From NCBI GenBank assembly GCA_002344965.1, contig DDUU01000051.1, positions 62,001-126,000 on the forward strand: DNA of 64,000 nt, given 5' to 3'. The translations under genes were made by a program, and so were the position numbers. Below the pieces are notes generated by a model. The model did no database searches. It had not been told where the DNA came from and saw nothing but the letters and a program-made list of their open reading frames with translations. The number at the start of each line of letters is the position of its first letter. Positions within the stretch are counted from its first letter, which is position 1. This DNA comes from Candidatus Tepidiaquacellales bacterium UBA2330. Lineage in GTDB: Bacteria > Bacteroidota > Ignavibacteria > Tepidaquicellales > Tepidaquicellaceae. This document shows, piece by piece, positions 52,575 to 61,589 of this stretch.

Positions 52575-53750
52575 TTAAAATATGCAGACATCTGCAAATT
52601 CGCCTTTTACAATTTTGTTTTTATTTGACGGCATATGAATAAAGCAATTTGCCTCCGTTAGAGTTCTCAGCATAAATGATGCCTGCGCATCCAGAGGCAT
52701 AACATTATCATCCGAATATTTTGCTCTCAGAAACCAGCTCAGATTAAATTCTTTTATTATATCTTTTTTAACGGGAAGTTTTTTCCAGACAGGCAAATAT
52801 TTTTTATGTCCGGACATTTTTTTTAAAACGGGAAGCACATACAGATAAAAGCAAGTAAAAGCCGAAGCCGGATTACCCGGTAAGCCGAAGACAGCAGAGT
52901 TTGATTTTATTCCGAAGTAAAGGGGTTTGCCGGGCTTTTGAGAAACTTTATAAAAAAGTTTACTGACATTTAATTCTTCAAGGACTTGATTAACGTAGTC
53001 ATATTTTCCAACCGAGACGCCGCCTGAGACCAGCAGTAAATCGGATTTTTTCAAAAGGATTTTGACTTTGGATTTGAGATCGGCTTTTCTGTCACGTGCG
53101 GCTGATGTATAACGGATTTCAAATCCGTTATACACCGCCAGCCCCCGAAGCAAACCCAAATTCGACTCATATACCTTCCCCTCTTTAAGCTCAGCTCCCG
53201 CCTCCTGCAGCTCGTCTCCCGTTACTATCAGCGACAATACCGGCTTTCTGTACACCTTCACATACTTTATTCCCATCGAAAGTAAAAATCCGATCACAGC
53301 CGGATTTATCAGCGTTCCTCTTCTGAGAGCCGTAGCTCCTTTTTTAATCTGAGCTCCTCTTTTCCTTATAAAATTTCCGCAAACAATTTTTTCACCATGA
53401 CAATATAATTTATCACCTTTCGTAATCACTTTCTCCTGCATCATTACCGAATAAGTACCCGCCGGCAATTCCGCACCTGTAAATACTCTTGCCGCTTCAC
53501 CTTTCTTTAATCTGAAATCCGGATGATCACCTGCGCGGATTTCGCTTACAATACTCCACTGACCGCTGCCTGAATCAGCAACTGCATATCCGTCAACATT
53601 CGACTGATTGAACGGAGGAAGATCTGTTCCTGACTTAATATCTTCCGAAGTTACATATCCTAATGAATCAGTTACTTTTACCGTAACAGGATTTTTCAGA
53701 ACGGAGATGTTTTTTGAAATGATTTTTTGCGCTGTTTTAAAATTGATCAT
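52575..53750 (-). CDS. moeA: Molybdopterin molybdotransferase
   Basis: A 391-aa MoeA that inserts molybdate into adenylated molybdopterin. The N-terminal DLPPFNQSNVDGYAV, GAELPAGTYSVMMQE near residue 92, the MoCF domain with VSGGVSVGKYDYV and GLPGNPASAFTCFYLYV, and the C-terminal beta domain are intact. The coding sequence contains a perfect 14-bp-arm palindrome at 53106-53134, encoding part of AVYNGFEIRYT. The spacing between the flanking conserved VYESN and ARD is the same as in the E. coli protein, so no insertion happened. The start overlaps the TauE gene stop by 4 bp. Confidence 0.93.
   Translation of the reverse strand: MINFKTAQKIISKNISVLKNPVTVKVTDSLGYVTSEDIKSGTDLPPFNQSNVDGYAVADSGSGQWSIVSEIRAGDHPDFRLKKGEAARVFTGAELPAGTYSVMMQEKVITKGDKLYCHGEKIVCGNFIRKRGAQIKKGATALRRGTLINPAVIGFLLSMGIKYVKVYRKPVLSLIVTGDELQEAGAELKEGKVYESNLGLLRGLAVYNGFEIRYTSAARDRKADLKSKVKILLKKSDLLLVSGGVSVGKYDYVNQVLEELNVSKLFYKVSQKPGKPLYFGIKSNSAVFGLPGNPASAFTCFYLYVLPVLKKMSGHKKYLPVWKKLPVKKDIIKEFNLSWFLRAKYSDDNVMPLDAQASFMLRTLTEANCFIHMPSNKNKIVKGEFADVCIF
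53106..53134. repeat. Perfect palindrome inside moeA
   Basis: Arms TGTATAACGGATTT and AAATCCGTTATACA (14 bp) around a single C. It lies within the MoCF domain coding region. Its core AACGGATTT/AAATCCGTT resembles the short palindromes at 18115 and in the 3601-4530 array. Confidence 0.85.
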
Positions 53751-54478
53751 ACGAATATTAGTTTCAATGAAGCAATAAATAATACCAGCGAAAGTGATAT
53801 TCTCAACGCTTTATTGTTTGCATATTTACTTCCCCATTGCGAACCGATAAGTCCGCCTGTAAATACAGCTGCTGTCATATAAGTCATTTCGGAGCTAATG
53901 TTAAGTCCGTCCAGTGATAATCTGAATAATCCTGAAGCCGAGTTCACAAAAATAAATAATGCAGAAACTCCTGCAGTTTGTTTTATTTCACACCATCCGA
54001 GAAAAAGCAGCAGCGGACTTAATATTATTCCGCCGCCGATACCTATAAGACCTGACACAAATCCCAGCACAGTACCGGTAATCATTGCGTTTATCAGACT
54101 GAATTCTACTTTAAAATTTAATTTCATTTTATCGAAAAGACCTGAAACTTTTAACGCTGCGAATATTAGTATTATTCCCAGTATGAACTTATATAAATCT
54201 GTCTCAGCCGGTAATCCGGCTCCTATAAAAGCTGATGGTATTGAAGTTACCGCCAGAGGTATGAAAATCTTACTGCTGAAGTAACCGGCTTTTCTGAATC
54301 CGTAAAATGCAATTCCGGAAACAATGAGGTTCAGGATCAATGCGGAACTTCTCATTATATCAGGATTTATACTTAGTAAACTCATGACTGCAAGATAACC
54401 GCTGGCTCCTCCGTGACCGACAGTTGAATACATAACCGCAACAAAAAATAGTAACAGTAACAGAAGAATTAAATCCAT
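53747..54478 (-). CDS. TauE/SafE-family sulfite or anion permease
   Basis: A 243-aa membrane protein with about seven or eight helices in two repeats. Family marks are STVGHGGASGYLAVMSLLSI near the N terminus and the matching SGLIGIGGGIILSPLLLFLG near residue 140. Members are proposed to export sulfite, sulfoacetate or related organosulfonates. It lies between moaA and moeA, overlapping moeA by 4 bp, so it is part of the Moco operon. A role in molybdate or sulfur anion movement for cofactor synthesis is possible but not shown. Confidence 0.87.
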   Translation of the reverse strand: MDLILLLLLLFFVAVMYSTVGHGGASGYLAVMSLLSINPDIMRSSALILNLIVSGIAFYGFRKAGYFSSKIFIPLAVTSIPSAFIGAGLPAETDLYKFILGIILIFAALKVSGLFDKMKLNFKVEFSLINAMITGTVLGFVSGLIGIGGGIILSPLLLFLGWCEIKQTAGVSALFIFVNSASGLFRLSLDGLNISSEMTYMTAAVFTGGLIGSQWGSKYANNKALRISLSLVLFIASLKLIFV

Positions 54479-54484
54479 GTTCTG

Positions 54485-55444
54485 TCAGCCTCCGATATTT
54501 ACCATACTTCTGTTTTCGATTTTTCCCGATTCAAACTGTCCCCCTCTTTCAAATTCCTTTTCAGATAATCCGGATATAATCAGTTGTTTAATTTCCTCTC
54601 CTTTTCTGTATGCAGAAAGAAGATCCGTTTCTCCTTTTGAAAAGAGACAGTTCTTTAATTTTCCGTCAGCTGTCAGACGCAGTCTGTTGCATCCGCCGCA
54701 GAATGGTTTTGTAATAGTGCTTATAATTCCGATATTTCCTGCATGTCCGTTTATTCCGTATTTTTTTGAGGTGTCGTTTGGTTCATCCGGAATTTTATAA
54801 ATATTATATTTGCTTCTGATATTTTCCAGTATCTCATCGTGCGAATACACTTTACCGGCAGACCATTTGTTTCCTTTAAAAGGCATATACTCTATAAATC
54901 TGACTTCAACTCCGAAATTCTTTGTAAGTCCTGCAGCTTCAATTACTGCGTTTTCATTAATACCCTTCATTACCACAAAATTAATTTTTACTCTGAAGTC
55001 ATTTTCCAAAAGCAATATTATATTAGAGAATATTTTCTCGAGTGTGTTGCTTTTTGTTATCGATGAAAATTCTTCGGGATTTAATGTATCAAGACTGACA
55101 TTAATATTTTTTACTCCGCAGTTTTTTAATAACTCTGTATATCTGTCTATCAGCAGAGCGTTTGTTGACACAGCCAGTGTTACCGGAAGATCTGAAAGCT
55201 TTGTAAAAATTGCTGCAATTTCTTTTCTGACAAACGGCTCACCTCCCGTGATCCTTATTTTATTTATACCGAGATCAGTAAATACTTTAGCAATTTCATA
55301 AATTTCCGAAACAGACATGTACTTATTTTCCGCTCTGCCGGATAAAATTTCGTCAGGCATACAATACACACATTTCAGATTACACAGATTCGTTACTGAA
55401 ATTCTCAGATAATTATGTTTCCTGCCGAACCTGTCTTTGAGCAT
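54485..55444 (-). CDS. moaA: GTP 3',8-cyclase
   Basis: A 319-aa radical-SAM enzyme converting GTP to 3',8-cyclo-GTP, the first step of molybdenum-cofactor synthesis. C21, C25 and C28 (NLCNLKCVYC) bind the SAM cluster, and CGGCNRLRLTADGKLKNCLFS gives the three cysteines of the second cluster. The C-terminal Gly-Gly (VNIGG) needed for activity is present. It is the first gene of the operon moaA, TauE-like, moeA, moaD. moaC and moaE must be elsewhere. No molybdenum-cofactor riboswitch is apparent in the short upstream region. Confidence 0.95.
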   Translation of the reverse strand: MLKDRFGRKHNYLRISVTNLCNLKCVYCMPDEILSGRAENKYMSVSEIYEIAKVFTDLGINKIRITGGEPFVRKEIAAIFTKLSDLPVTLAVSTNALLIDRYTELLKNCGVKNINVSLDTLNPEEFSSITKSNTLEKIFSNIILLLENDFRVKINFVVMKGINENAVIEAAGLTKNFGVEVRFIEYMPFKGNKWSAGKVYSHDEILENIRSKYNIYKIPDEPNDTSKKYGINGHAGNIGIISTITKPFCGGCNRLRLTADGKLKNCLFSKGETDLLSAYRKGEEIKQLIISGLSEKEFERGGQFESGKIENRSMVNIGG

Positions 55445-55506
55445 AAAATTGTTTTTCTAAAATAATATATTTAAAATTTAAAAACAGTTTCGGATCGTAT
55501 TGTAAT

Positions 55507-56352
55507 TTATTTTTTGAATTTTCGGAATGCGTATGTGTGCTGTTTGAAATAACTGAATATATCGCTTTTAATAATCCTTATGAATTTTACAAAACTGATC
55601 TTACCGTCATTTTCCATCGCAAGCGGGTAATCAGGTGTATCGCTTAATCCGTATTTCTCCGGCTTTCTGAAATGAGGATCAGGTAAGAATGCTGTCCCGA
55701 AAATCCAGTCCCAGACTGCTAATTTCGTCCCGTAGTTATTCTGATATTCCTTTCCCCCGTCGTCGGAATGATGCCATCTGTGCATCTCAGGTCCGTTTAT
55801 GAAATACTGGATTTTACCGAGTCTTACATCAATGTTTGAGTGAATGAACATTCCCCATATCGCGCTGATCATTCCTTTATATATAGCTACTTCAGGTGCA
55901 GCGCCGAGAAGAATTATAGGCGCAAATTCAACTGTCTGATTTATCATAATCTCAAATGAATGTGACCTGGCTCCTGAAAGCCAGTCCACAGTTTTTGGCG
56001 AGTGATGAGCTTCATGCACCCTCCACAGAATTCTGTTGTTATGCTGCCATCTGTGAAACCAGTAGATGTAAAAATCATGAGTGATCACAAAAAACAAAAC
56101 CTGCGCCCATACAGGCCAGTCTCCGATAAGACTGTATCTGTAAAGATCAGTATTGTCTTTAATATAATTCAATATTCCGAAAATTATAAGACCAAGGAAA
56201 TAACTCTGCACTATAGAGTACATTATTATATCATTGAAAAATCCTTCGCGGAATATTTTCTGACCTTTTGTATACGGATAGAGTTTTTCAAAAACCACCA
56301 TCATTACCGCTGCAAAAGATATGATAACTAATGACCAAAGCTGGAGTGACAT
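55507..56352 (-). CDS. Sterol desaturase/fatty-acid hydroxylase family protein
   Basis: A 281-aa membrane di-iron hydroxylase. Four hydrophobic segments occupy the N-terminal two thirds, and the eight-histidine pattern is visible in three clusters: THDFYIYWFHRWQHN, HEAHHSPKT and MHRWHHSDDGG. The family hydroxylates or desaturates lipids (sterols, fatty acids, carotenoids, alkylglycerols). It is 62 bp downstream of moaA on the left and 122 bp from the NeuB-like gene on the right, on the same strand, and may be its own unit. Substrate unknown. Confidence 0.9.
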   Translation of the reverse strand: MSLQLWSLVIISFAAVMMVVFEKLYPYTKGQKIFREGFFNDIIMYSIVQSYFLGLIIFGILNYIKDNTDLYRYSLIGDWPVWAQVLFFVITHDFYIYWFHRWQHNNRILWRVHEAHHSPKTVDWLSGARSHSFEIMINQTVEFAPIILLGAAPEVAIYKGMISAIWGMFIHSNIDVRLGKIQYFINGPEMHRWHHSDDGGKEYQNNYGTKLAVWDWIFGTAFLPDPHFRKPEKYGLSDTPDYPLAMENDGKISFVKFIRIIKSDIFSYFKQHTYAFRKFKK

Positions 56353-56474
56353 GCTGTGAAAATAACTAAGAGAAGTGTTGAATTAAATATATTAATTCGG
56401 GAAAGAATAAATCTTTTAAATGTGTTTTTTGAAAATGCAGCCGCTCTGCAATTATTACTTTATATTATAAAAAA

Positions 56475-57350
56475 TTAAACTCTCGCTCTTCTGAGTTTTA
56501 ATCTCTGTCCTAATTCACTTTCATATATTCGTTTTTCTCCGTCACCTAAAGACTTTTCAATGTCCCTTATATTTTCGACAAGTCTTTTGAATCCGCCGGG
56601 TTCGACCGAAGCAGCCTGATCGCTTCCCCACATCGCTCTGTCAAGCGTTATATGTCTTTCCACAAAAACAGCTCCGAGAGCTACTGCAGCCCAAGTCGGG
56701 GATAATCCCGTTTCATGTCCTGAATAACCGATAGGCACGCCCGGGAAAATTCTTTCAAGAGTGTTAATCATCTTGAGATTTAATTCTTCAGGTTTGCACG
56801 GATATGCGGAAGTTGAATGCGCGATCAGAAGATTTTCATTTCCAAGAAATTTAACTGCGTCTTTAATCTCTTTCATTGTTGACATTCCTGTTGAGATCAT
56901 GATCGGCTTTCCTGTCAATCTTTTTTTATTTAACAGATCGAAATCAGTAAGCGAGGCGGATGCCGCTTTATAAAAAGGTACATCAAACTGTTCTATAAAA
57001 TCCACAGAGTCTTCATCCCAGCAGGATGCTGTCCACATTATTCCAAGCTTTTTGCAGTATCTGTCTATTTCGGAATAGTCATTAAGACTGAGTTCGACTT
57101 TATGTCTGTAATCAATATATGTCATCCTACCCCACGGAGTATCGCGCTCGATATGCCACTGATCTTTTGGTACGCAGAGCTCCGGCGTTCTTTTCTGAAA
57201 TTTTACCGCTTCGCACCCGGCTGTAAACGCTTCCTTTATAAGTTTCTTTGCAAGTCTAAGAGAACCGTTGTGATTAATGCCCGCCTCAGCTATTACAAAT
57301 ACTTTCTCACCTGCGCCAATATACCTGTTTCCTATTTTTACTTTTTTCAT
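56475..57350 (-). CDS. NeuB/SpsE-type ulosonate synthase lacking the SAF domain
   Basis: A 291-aa protein with the NeuB TIM barrel: VIAEAGINHNGSLRLAKKLI, AGCEAVKFQKR, IMWTASCWDEDSVDFIEQF, PIMISTGMSTM and VPIGYSGHE. It condenses PEP with an aldose to give a 2-keto-3-deoxy acid (NeuAc, legionaminic, pseudaminic or related). The usual C-terminal antifreeze/SAF domain of about 60 residues is absent: the chain ends at ELGQRLKLRRARV, where the SAF linker would begin. In standard NeuB dimers the SAF domain helps form the substrate pocket, so substrate choice may differ. It belongs to a minus-strand cluster ending here. Confidence 0.88.
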   Translation of the reverse strand: MKKVKIGNRYIGAGEKVFVIAEAGINHNGSLRLAKKLIKEAFTAGCEAVKFQKRTPELCVPKDQWHIERDTPWGRMTYIDYRHKVELSLNDYSEIDRYCKKLGIMWTASCWDEDSVDFIEQFDVPFYKAASASLTDFDLLNKKRLTGKPIMISTGMSTMKEIKDAVKFLGNENLLIAHSTSAYPCKPEELNLKMINTLERIFPGVPIGYSGHETGLSPTWAAVALGAVFVERHITLDRAMWGSDQAASVEPGGFKRLVENIRDIEKSLGDGEKRIYESELGQRLKLRRARV

Positions 57351-57508
57351 AATATTGAGGGTTATTTTTTACACTAACATACTGGTAATTTATTAAATAT
57401 ACATCATGCCATTGTAAATAAATATTAACCTAATTTGCTCCTTTATAATCTATAATAGATTTTACCATTATCGTCTTTGATTAATTGTACAATATACAAA
57501 TATTAAGC

Positions 57509-58846
57509 TTAACTTTTCTGTTTGGGCTTTAAATTAAAGTTACCTGTCTTTCTGAAAACAGGTTCGACAGGTTCTCCTTTCAGATAAGATCTGACATTAT
57601 TCTCATCAACTGCTTTTTTCAGAATAGGCAGTACTTCGGCATATGCTTTCAAAGTATATTCAACGTCTTCATCTGAATGCATAAAACACATATTGTGAAA
57701 GCCGCACCACAGCACACCGCGTTTTATCATTTCCTGCTGAACAAGCGATTTCATCTCAAGCGGATTTCCTGAATTTGCATCAAATGTCATGATCGTCCTG
57801 CAGTTATATCCCGCACATTTTGTGTAATCCATTTCCAGTTCACCGGCTATTTTGTTATAACCGTCTTTCAGTTTTTTTCCCTGAGATGATAAGTATGCCG
57901 GGACATTTTTACTTGTTATCTCATCAATCGTAGCCAAAGACGCAGCGAGTGAAAGCGCTTCCCCGCCGAAAGTCGTAAAAAAGAATACATCTTTATCGAA
58001 CAGTTTCATGACGTCACTTCTTCCGGTAATTGCGGACACTGGCATTCCGTTTGCCATCGCTTTGGAATAGCAGGCAAGATCAGGAGTTACTCCGAAATAT
58101 TCCTGCGCGCCTCCTGCTGCTATTCTGAATCCCGTCCACATCTCGTCAAAGATCAGCAGCGTTCCGTTTTTCCTGCAGATTTCCGATACCTCTTTTAAAA
58201 AATTATTTTTTTCCTCTTCAAATACAAACGGCTCGAGTATCACACATGCAATGTCACTGTCAATAGACTGTATCAGTGATTCTATATCATTGTAACTGAA
58301 TGTATAAGTAAGATCCTTTACAGCTTCCGGTATTCCCGCGTTTCTGTCTGTTACTCCAATATACCAGTCATGCCAACCGTGGTATCCGCAGCATAAAACT
58401 TTTTCCCTTTTTGTAAAAGCTCTTGAAACCCTCACAGCCGCTGAAGTAACATCGCATCCTGTTTTGGAAAATCTTACAGACTCCGCATTGGGAATGATCT
58501 CACGCAGCTTTTCCGACAGCTCCACTTCCAGCGGATGAGTCATTGAAAATGTAATTCCGTCTTCAAGCTGACGGCGTATCGCATTATCAACTTTTTCATA
58601 ACAATAGCCGAGCACTATCGGACCAATTCCCATATTAAAATCTATGAATTCATTTCCGTCAGTATCAAATACGTGAGAACCTTTACCCCTTTTTAAAAAT
58701 TTTGGCGCGACTCCCCTGATCCATTGTGTAGGACCTTTTGCAAGTGTCTGCGAATGTCCCGGAATCAGTCCTTCAGAGCGTTTGAAAAGTTTATCGGATT
58801 CTGTTATTACCGGATATTCCGGGTTTGAACTTACTGTGTTTGGCAT
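57509..58846 (-). CDS. Class-III aminotransferase (glutamate-1-semialdehyde aminomutase-like)
   Basis: A 445-aa PLP enzyme of fold type I class III. FIDFNMGIGPIVLGY, GCDVTSAAVRVSRAFT, GYHGWHDWYIG, the cofactor aspartate in LLIFDEMWTGFR and the PLP lysine in LACYSKAMANGMP are clear. It resembles GSA aminomutases, but these relatives in polysaccharide clusters act on sugars rather than on heme precursors. No hem genes are near. It sits 158 bp upstream of the NeuB-like gene and just below the split transketolase, so amination of a keto sugar is the likely job; inferred from context. Confidence 0.85.
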   Translation of the reverse strand: MPNTVSSNPEYPVITESDKLFKRSEGLIPGHSQTLAKGPTQWIRGVAPKFLKRGKGSHVFDTDGNEFIDFNMGIGPIVLGYCYEKVDNAIRRQLEDGITFSMTHPLEVELSEKLREIIPNAESVRFSKTGCDVTSAAVRVSRAFTKREKVLCCGYHGWHDWYIGVTDRNAGIPEAVKDLTYTFSYNDIESLIQSIDSDIACVILEPFVFEEEKNNFLKEVSEICRKNGTLLIFDEMWTGFRIAAGGAQEYFGVTPDLACYSKAMANGMPVSAITGRSDVMKLFDKDVFFFTTFGGEALSLAASLATIDEITSKNVPAYLSSQGKKLKDGYNKIAGELEMDYTKCAGYNCRTIMTFDANSGNPLEMKSLVQQEMIKRGVLWCGFHNMCFMHSDEDVEYTLKAYAEVLPILKKAVDENNVRSYLKGEPVEPVFRKTGNFNLKPKQKS

Positions 58847-58887
58847 TTAACGGATAATTATTATTAAATTAATATTTACCGGAAATT

Positions 58888-59790
58888 TTATCCGGAAATT
58901 TCTTTCAGTAATCTCTCAGCAATTTTCTTTCCTGTAAATCCTTCATACTCAAGCACATCATTCAGCAATGCGGGTATAAACCATTTATTATCAAGCGCGA
59001 ATGGAATTACTTTTTTCGTGATTTGATTTTTGAGAAATATCTCCGCCAGTATTGAATACAGACCGCCTGTGAGAAAATGATCTTCAAGTGTTACAAGCGT
59101 TTTTGAATTTTCAGCAGCTTTTAAAATCGCAACTTCATCTATAGGTTTGAGACATCTCATATTTATGATGCCTGCGGATACTCCTTTGCTTTCAAGAATT
59201 TCCTTAGCTTCGACCGCCTGTTTCAGCAAAATTCCATAGACGAGAATAGTTACATCATTTCCTTCAGAAATTATTTCCGCTTTGCCGATAGTGAAATCTT
59301 TTGAATGCTTAACTGAAGGTATCAGATTATTATATCTAATGTAAAAAGGCGATTCACTTTTGAGAACTTCAGGAAGTCCGATCAGCATGTCTTCTTCATC
59401 AGACGGACAAAATACATTCACATTTGGAATGCCTCTCATAATTGAAACATCTTCTATTGCCTGATGCGTGGGTCCGTTTGCCTCAGAAAGAAAACCGGAA
59501 AATCCGCCGACTAACTTCACAGGAAGATTTCCGATCCCGACATCCGTGCGAATAAATTCAAAAGCTCTCATTGTAAGAAATGTCGCCAGCGCATGAGCAA
59601 CAGGTATCCTGCCTCTCAGTGCAAGTCCGCATGCAGCGCCGACCAAAGTCTGCTCTGTGATACCGGTATCAAGGAATTTTTCTCCGATCTTTCCCGGCAA
59701 ATTTCTTATTGCTGCCCTGTTCTCAGCCGTCAGTATCATAAACCTGTCATCGCTTTCGATAAGATCTGACAATATATCTTCGTATGTCAT
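58888..59790 (-). CDS. Transketolase, C-terminal half (pyrimidine and C domains)
   Basis: A 300-aa protein corresponding to the pyrimidine-binding and C-terminal domains of transketolase: DTGITEQTLVGAACGLALRG with the catalytic glutamate, GFSGFLSEANGPTHQAIEDVSIMRGIPN, VILVYGILLKQAVEA and the VTLEDHFLTGGL tail. Together with the next gene it makes one split TPP enzyme. Such split forms are common in sugar-modification clusters. It would transfer a two-carbon unit between sugars. The gap to the N-terminal half is 78 bp. Confidence 0.88.
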   Translation of the reverse strand: MTYEDILSDLIESDDRFMILTAENRAAIRNLPGKIGEKFLDTGITEQTLVGAACGLALRGRIPVAHALATFLTMRAFEFIRTDVGIGNLPVKLVGGFSGFLSEANGPTHQAIEDVSIMRGIPNVNVFCPSDEEDMLIGLPEVLKSESPFYIRYNNLIPSVKHSKDFTIGKAEIISEGNDVTILVYGILLKQAVEAKEILESKGVSAGIINMRCLKPIDEVAILKAAENSKTLVTLEDHFLTGGLYSILAEIFLKNQITKKVIPFALDNKWFIPALLNDVLEYEGFTGKKIAERLLKEISG

Positions 59791-59868
59791 TGTAAAATGT
59801 AAAGAGTTTTCAGCAAGCTATTAAATTTGATCCATGCAAACAACTTCAAAATTATGTTCATGAATTTT

Positions 59869-60726
59869 TTATCTCGCTACAATTGTATCCGAGGTAAGTT
59901 TAGCTTTTTCTTCGCCGTGCAGTTCCTTTAAAAGCATATCCACTTCTTCTTCTGTAAAATTTACAAACCATCTGTCCGCGCGCGACTCAATGCTCGGCAG
60001 TCCTTTTCCCCTTACAGTTTCAGCAATTACAAGTGACGGCTTTTCAGAATCAAACGGTATCCCGGAAAATGCTTTTTTCATTTCCTCAAAATCATGTCCG
60101 CTGCATGAAAAGGTGTTCCAGCCGAATGATTCAAATTTATCCGAAATAGGATTTAACGGTATAAGCTCTTCAGTTTTGATATTTGCCTGAAAATGATTTC
60201 TGTCAACTACCGCTGTTAAATTGCCAAGTTTTTTTGCGCCTGCTACAAGAGCAGCTTCCCATACCGAACCTTCATCAAGTTCACCATCGCCTAATACAAC
60301 CAATACTTTATTTTTCATTCCTCGCATCTTACAGTCGATTGCAACTCCAATGGCGACACTGATCAGATGACCGAGCGAACCGGAGTGAAATTCAATCCCG
60401 GGAATATTCCTGTTCGGATGCCAGTAAATATCATCATTAGTCTTCAGATGGTTTTTTAATCTGTCCTTTCCTATAAATCCCAGCTCGGCAAACGTTCCGT
60501 ACAATGCCGGTACATCATGTCCTTTTGAAAGAAAAAAATAATCCCTTTCGGGGTCTTTTAAATTTTCTTTACTGATGTTCAGATATTCACTGTAAAGGAA
60601 AACTATTAAATCCGCACAGGATAAAGATGCGCCGATAAAACAGCCGCCGTTACCTGACATTCTTATAATATGCTCTCTTACTTTGAAAGCAGTCTGCTTT
60701 AACTCTTCGGATCTTTTTTTATCCAA
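59869..60726 (-). CDS. Transketolase, N-terminal half (TPP-binding domain)
   Basis: A 285-aa protein matching the diphosphate-binding domain of transketolase. RMSGNGGCFIGASLSCADLIVFLY is at the N terminus, FLSKGHDVPALYGTFAELG near residue 70, HSGSLGHLISVAIGVAID near 115, and the GDGELDEGSVWEAALVAGAKKLGNLTAVVDRN TPP/Mg2+ motif near 147. It precedes the C-terminal half on the same strand and lies 23 bp after the cytidylyltransferase gene. The pair is separate from any pentose-phosphate locus, so a special sugar pathway is likely. Confidence 0.88.
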   Translation of the reverse strand: MDKKRSEELKQTAFKVREHIIRMSGNGGCFIGASLSCADLIVFLYSEYLNISKENLKDPERDYFFLSKGHDVPALYGTFAELGFIGKDRLKNHLKTNDDIYWHPNRNIPGIEFHSGSLGHLISVAIGVAIDCKMRGMKNKVLVVLGDGELDEGSVWEAALVAGAKKLGNLTAVVDRNHFQANIKTEELIPLNPISDKFESFGWNTFSCSGHDFEEMKKAFSGIPFDSEKPSLVIAETVRGKGLPSIESRADRWFVNFTEEEVDMLLKELHGEEKAKLTSDTIVAR

Positions 60727-60749
60727 TTTTTAAAATTGTTTACTGAAAT

Positions 60750-61589
60750 TTACTGAATATCTTTTCTGATTTTTGCGGGATCGATTGTCTTTAAGTCATT
60801 GATGTTATTTCTGTACCAGTTTATCCCTGCGCGGAAAGCATTAATTTTCATTAACTCCGGCTTTCTCTCAAGCAGCATCATAATATCACAAAGCTTAAAT
60901 ATATTATCACTTTCATAAAGCTCATCGAATATTTTTTTTACAAACTCATAATCTTCTTCATAATCAACCGTTAACCTGTGACTCATTGAAAAGTCAAGTC
61001 CGGTTTCCCATTCCACATTTCCAATTCTGAATCTTTCCGGACGTTCCCAGATAAACGGAGTTGTATGTTCTCTTTCAAAATCCCTTTCTGATTCATTCCA
61101 CGCCTGTTCAAGAGTTTTGATTGACATAATTTCAACATCATTTCCGTCAGGATGCGTAGCAGGATGCAGATTACTCACGTAGTCATAATCATTCTGATGC
61201 GAGTAATAAAAATTTAAAACTTTATCTATTACATCAGGACATATCAGCGGACAGTCGGAAGGTATTTTTACTATCGCATCTGCGCCTGATTCTATTCCCG
61301 CTTTATAATGTCTGTCTAAAAGATCCGAAGGATGCCCTCTGAAAAACTTAATTCCGTTTTCTTCACAAAGTTTTACTACATCATTATCCTGAGTATCAGT
61401 TGTAGTTGCTACTACAATTTCCTGTGCGGTCTTCGAAGCTGCAACTCTTTCATACATTCTCACCAGCATCGGTTTTCCGCCGAGCGGTAAGAAGATTTTT
61501 CCGGGAAGTCTGGTTGAGCCGGTTCTCGCCTGTATAACAATTACAGTTTTATGCAAAGTATTCCCGGGTATTTTAATTTTATCTGACAT
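60750..61589 (-). CDS. SpsF-like acylneuraminate/ulosonate cytidylyltransferase
   Basis: A 279-aa GT-A nucleotidyltransferase. VIVIQARTGSTRLPGKIFLPLGGKPML near the N terminus is the SpsF/CMP-ulosonate synthase signature, IPSDCPLICPDVID and SHRLTVDYEEDYEFV are the metal and substrate regions. SpsF pairs with the NeuB homologue SpsE in the Bacillus subtilis spore-coat cluster, and this gene sits in the same cluster as a NeuB-like gene. It probably makes the CMP-activated product. It overlaps the upstream GT-B gene by 11 bp. Confidence 0.85.
   Translation of the reverse strand: MSDKIKIPGNTLHKTVIVIQARTGSTRLPGKIFLPLGGKPMLVRMYERVAASKTAQEIVVATTTDTQDNDVVKLCEENGIKFFRGHPSDLLDRHYKAGIESGADAIVKIPSDCPLICPDVIDKVLNFYYSHQNDYDYVSNLHPATHPDGNDVEIMSIKTLEQAWNESERDFEREHTTPFIWERPERFRIGNVEWETGLDFSMSHRLTVDYEEDYEFVKKIFDELYESDNIFKLCDIMMLLERKPELMKINAFRAGINWYRNNINDLKTIDPAKIRKDIQ

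Noticed and set aside
53106..53134. Mobile palindrome insertion into moeA
   Set aside because: The spacing between VYESN and ARD matches E. coli MoeA exactly, so no extra codons were added. Kept only as a sequence oddity.
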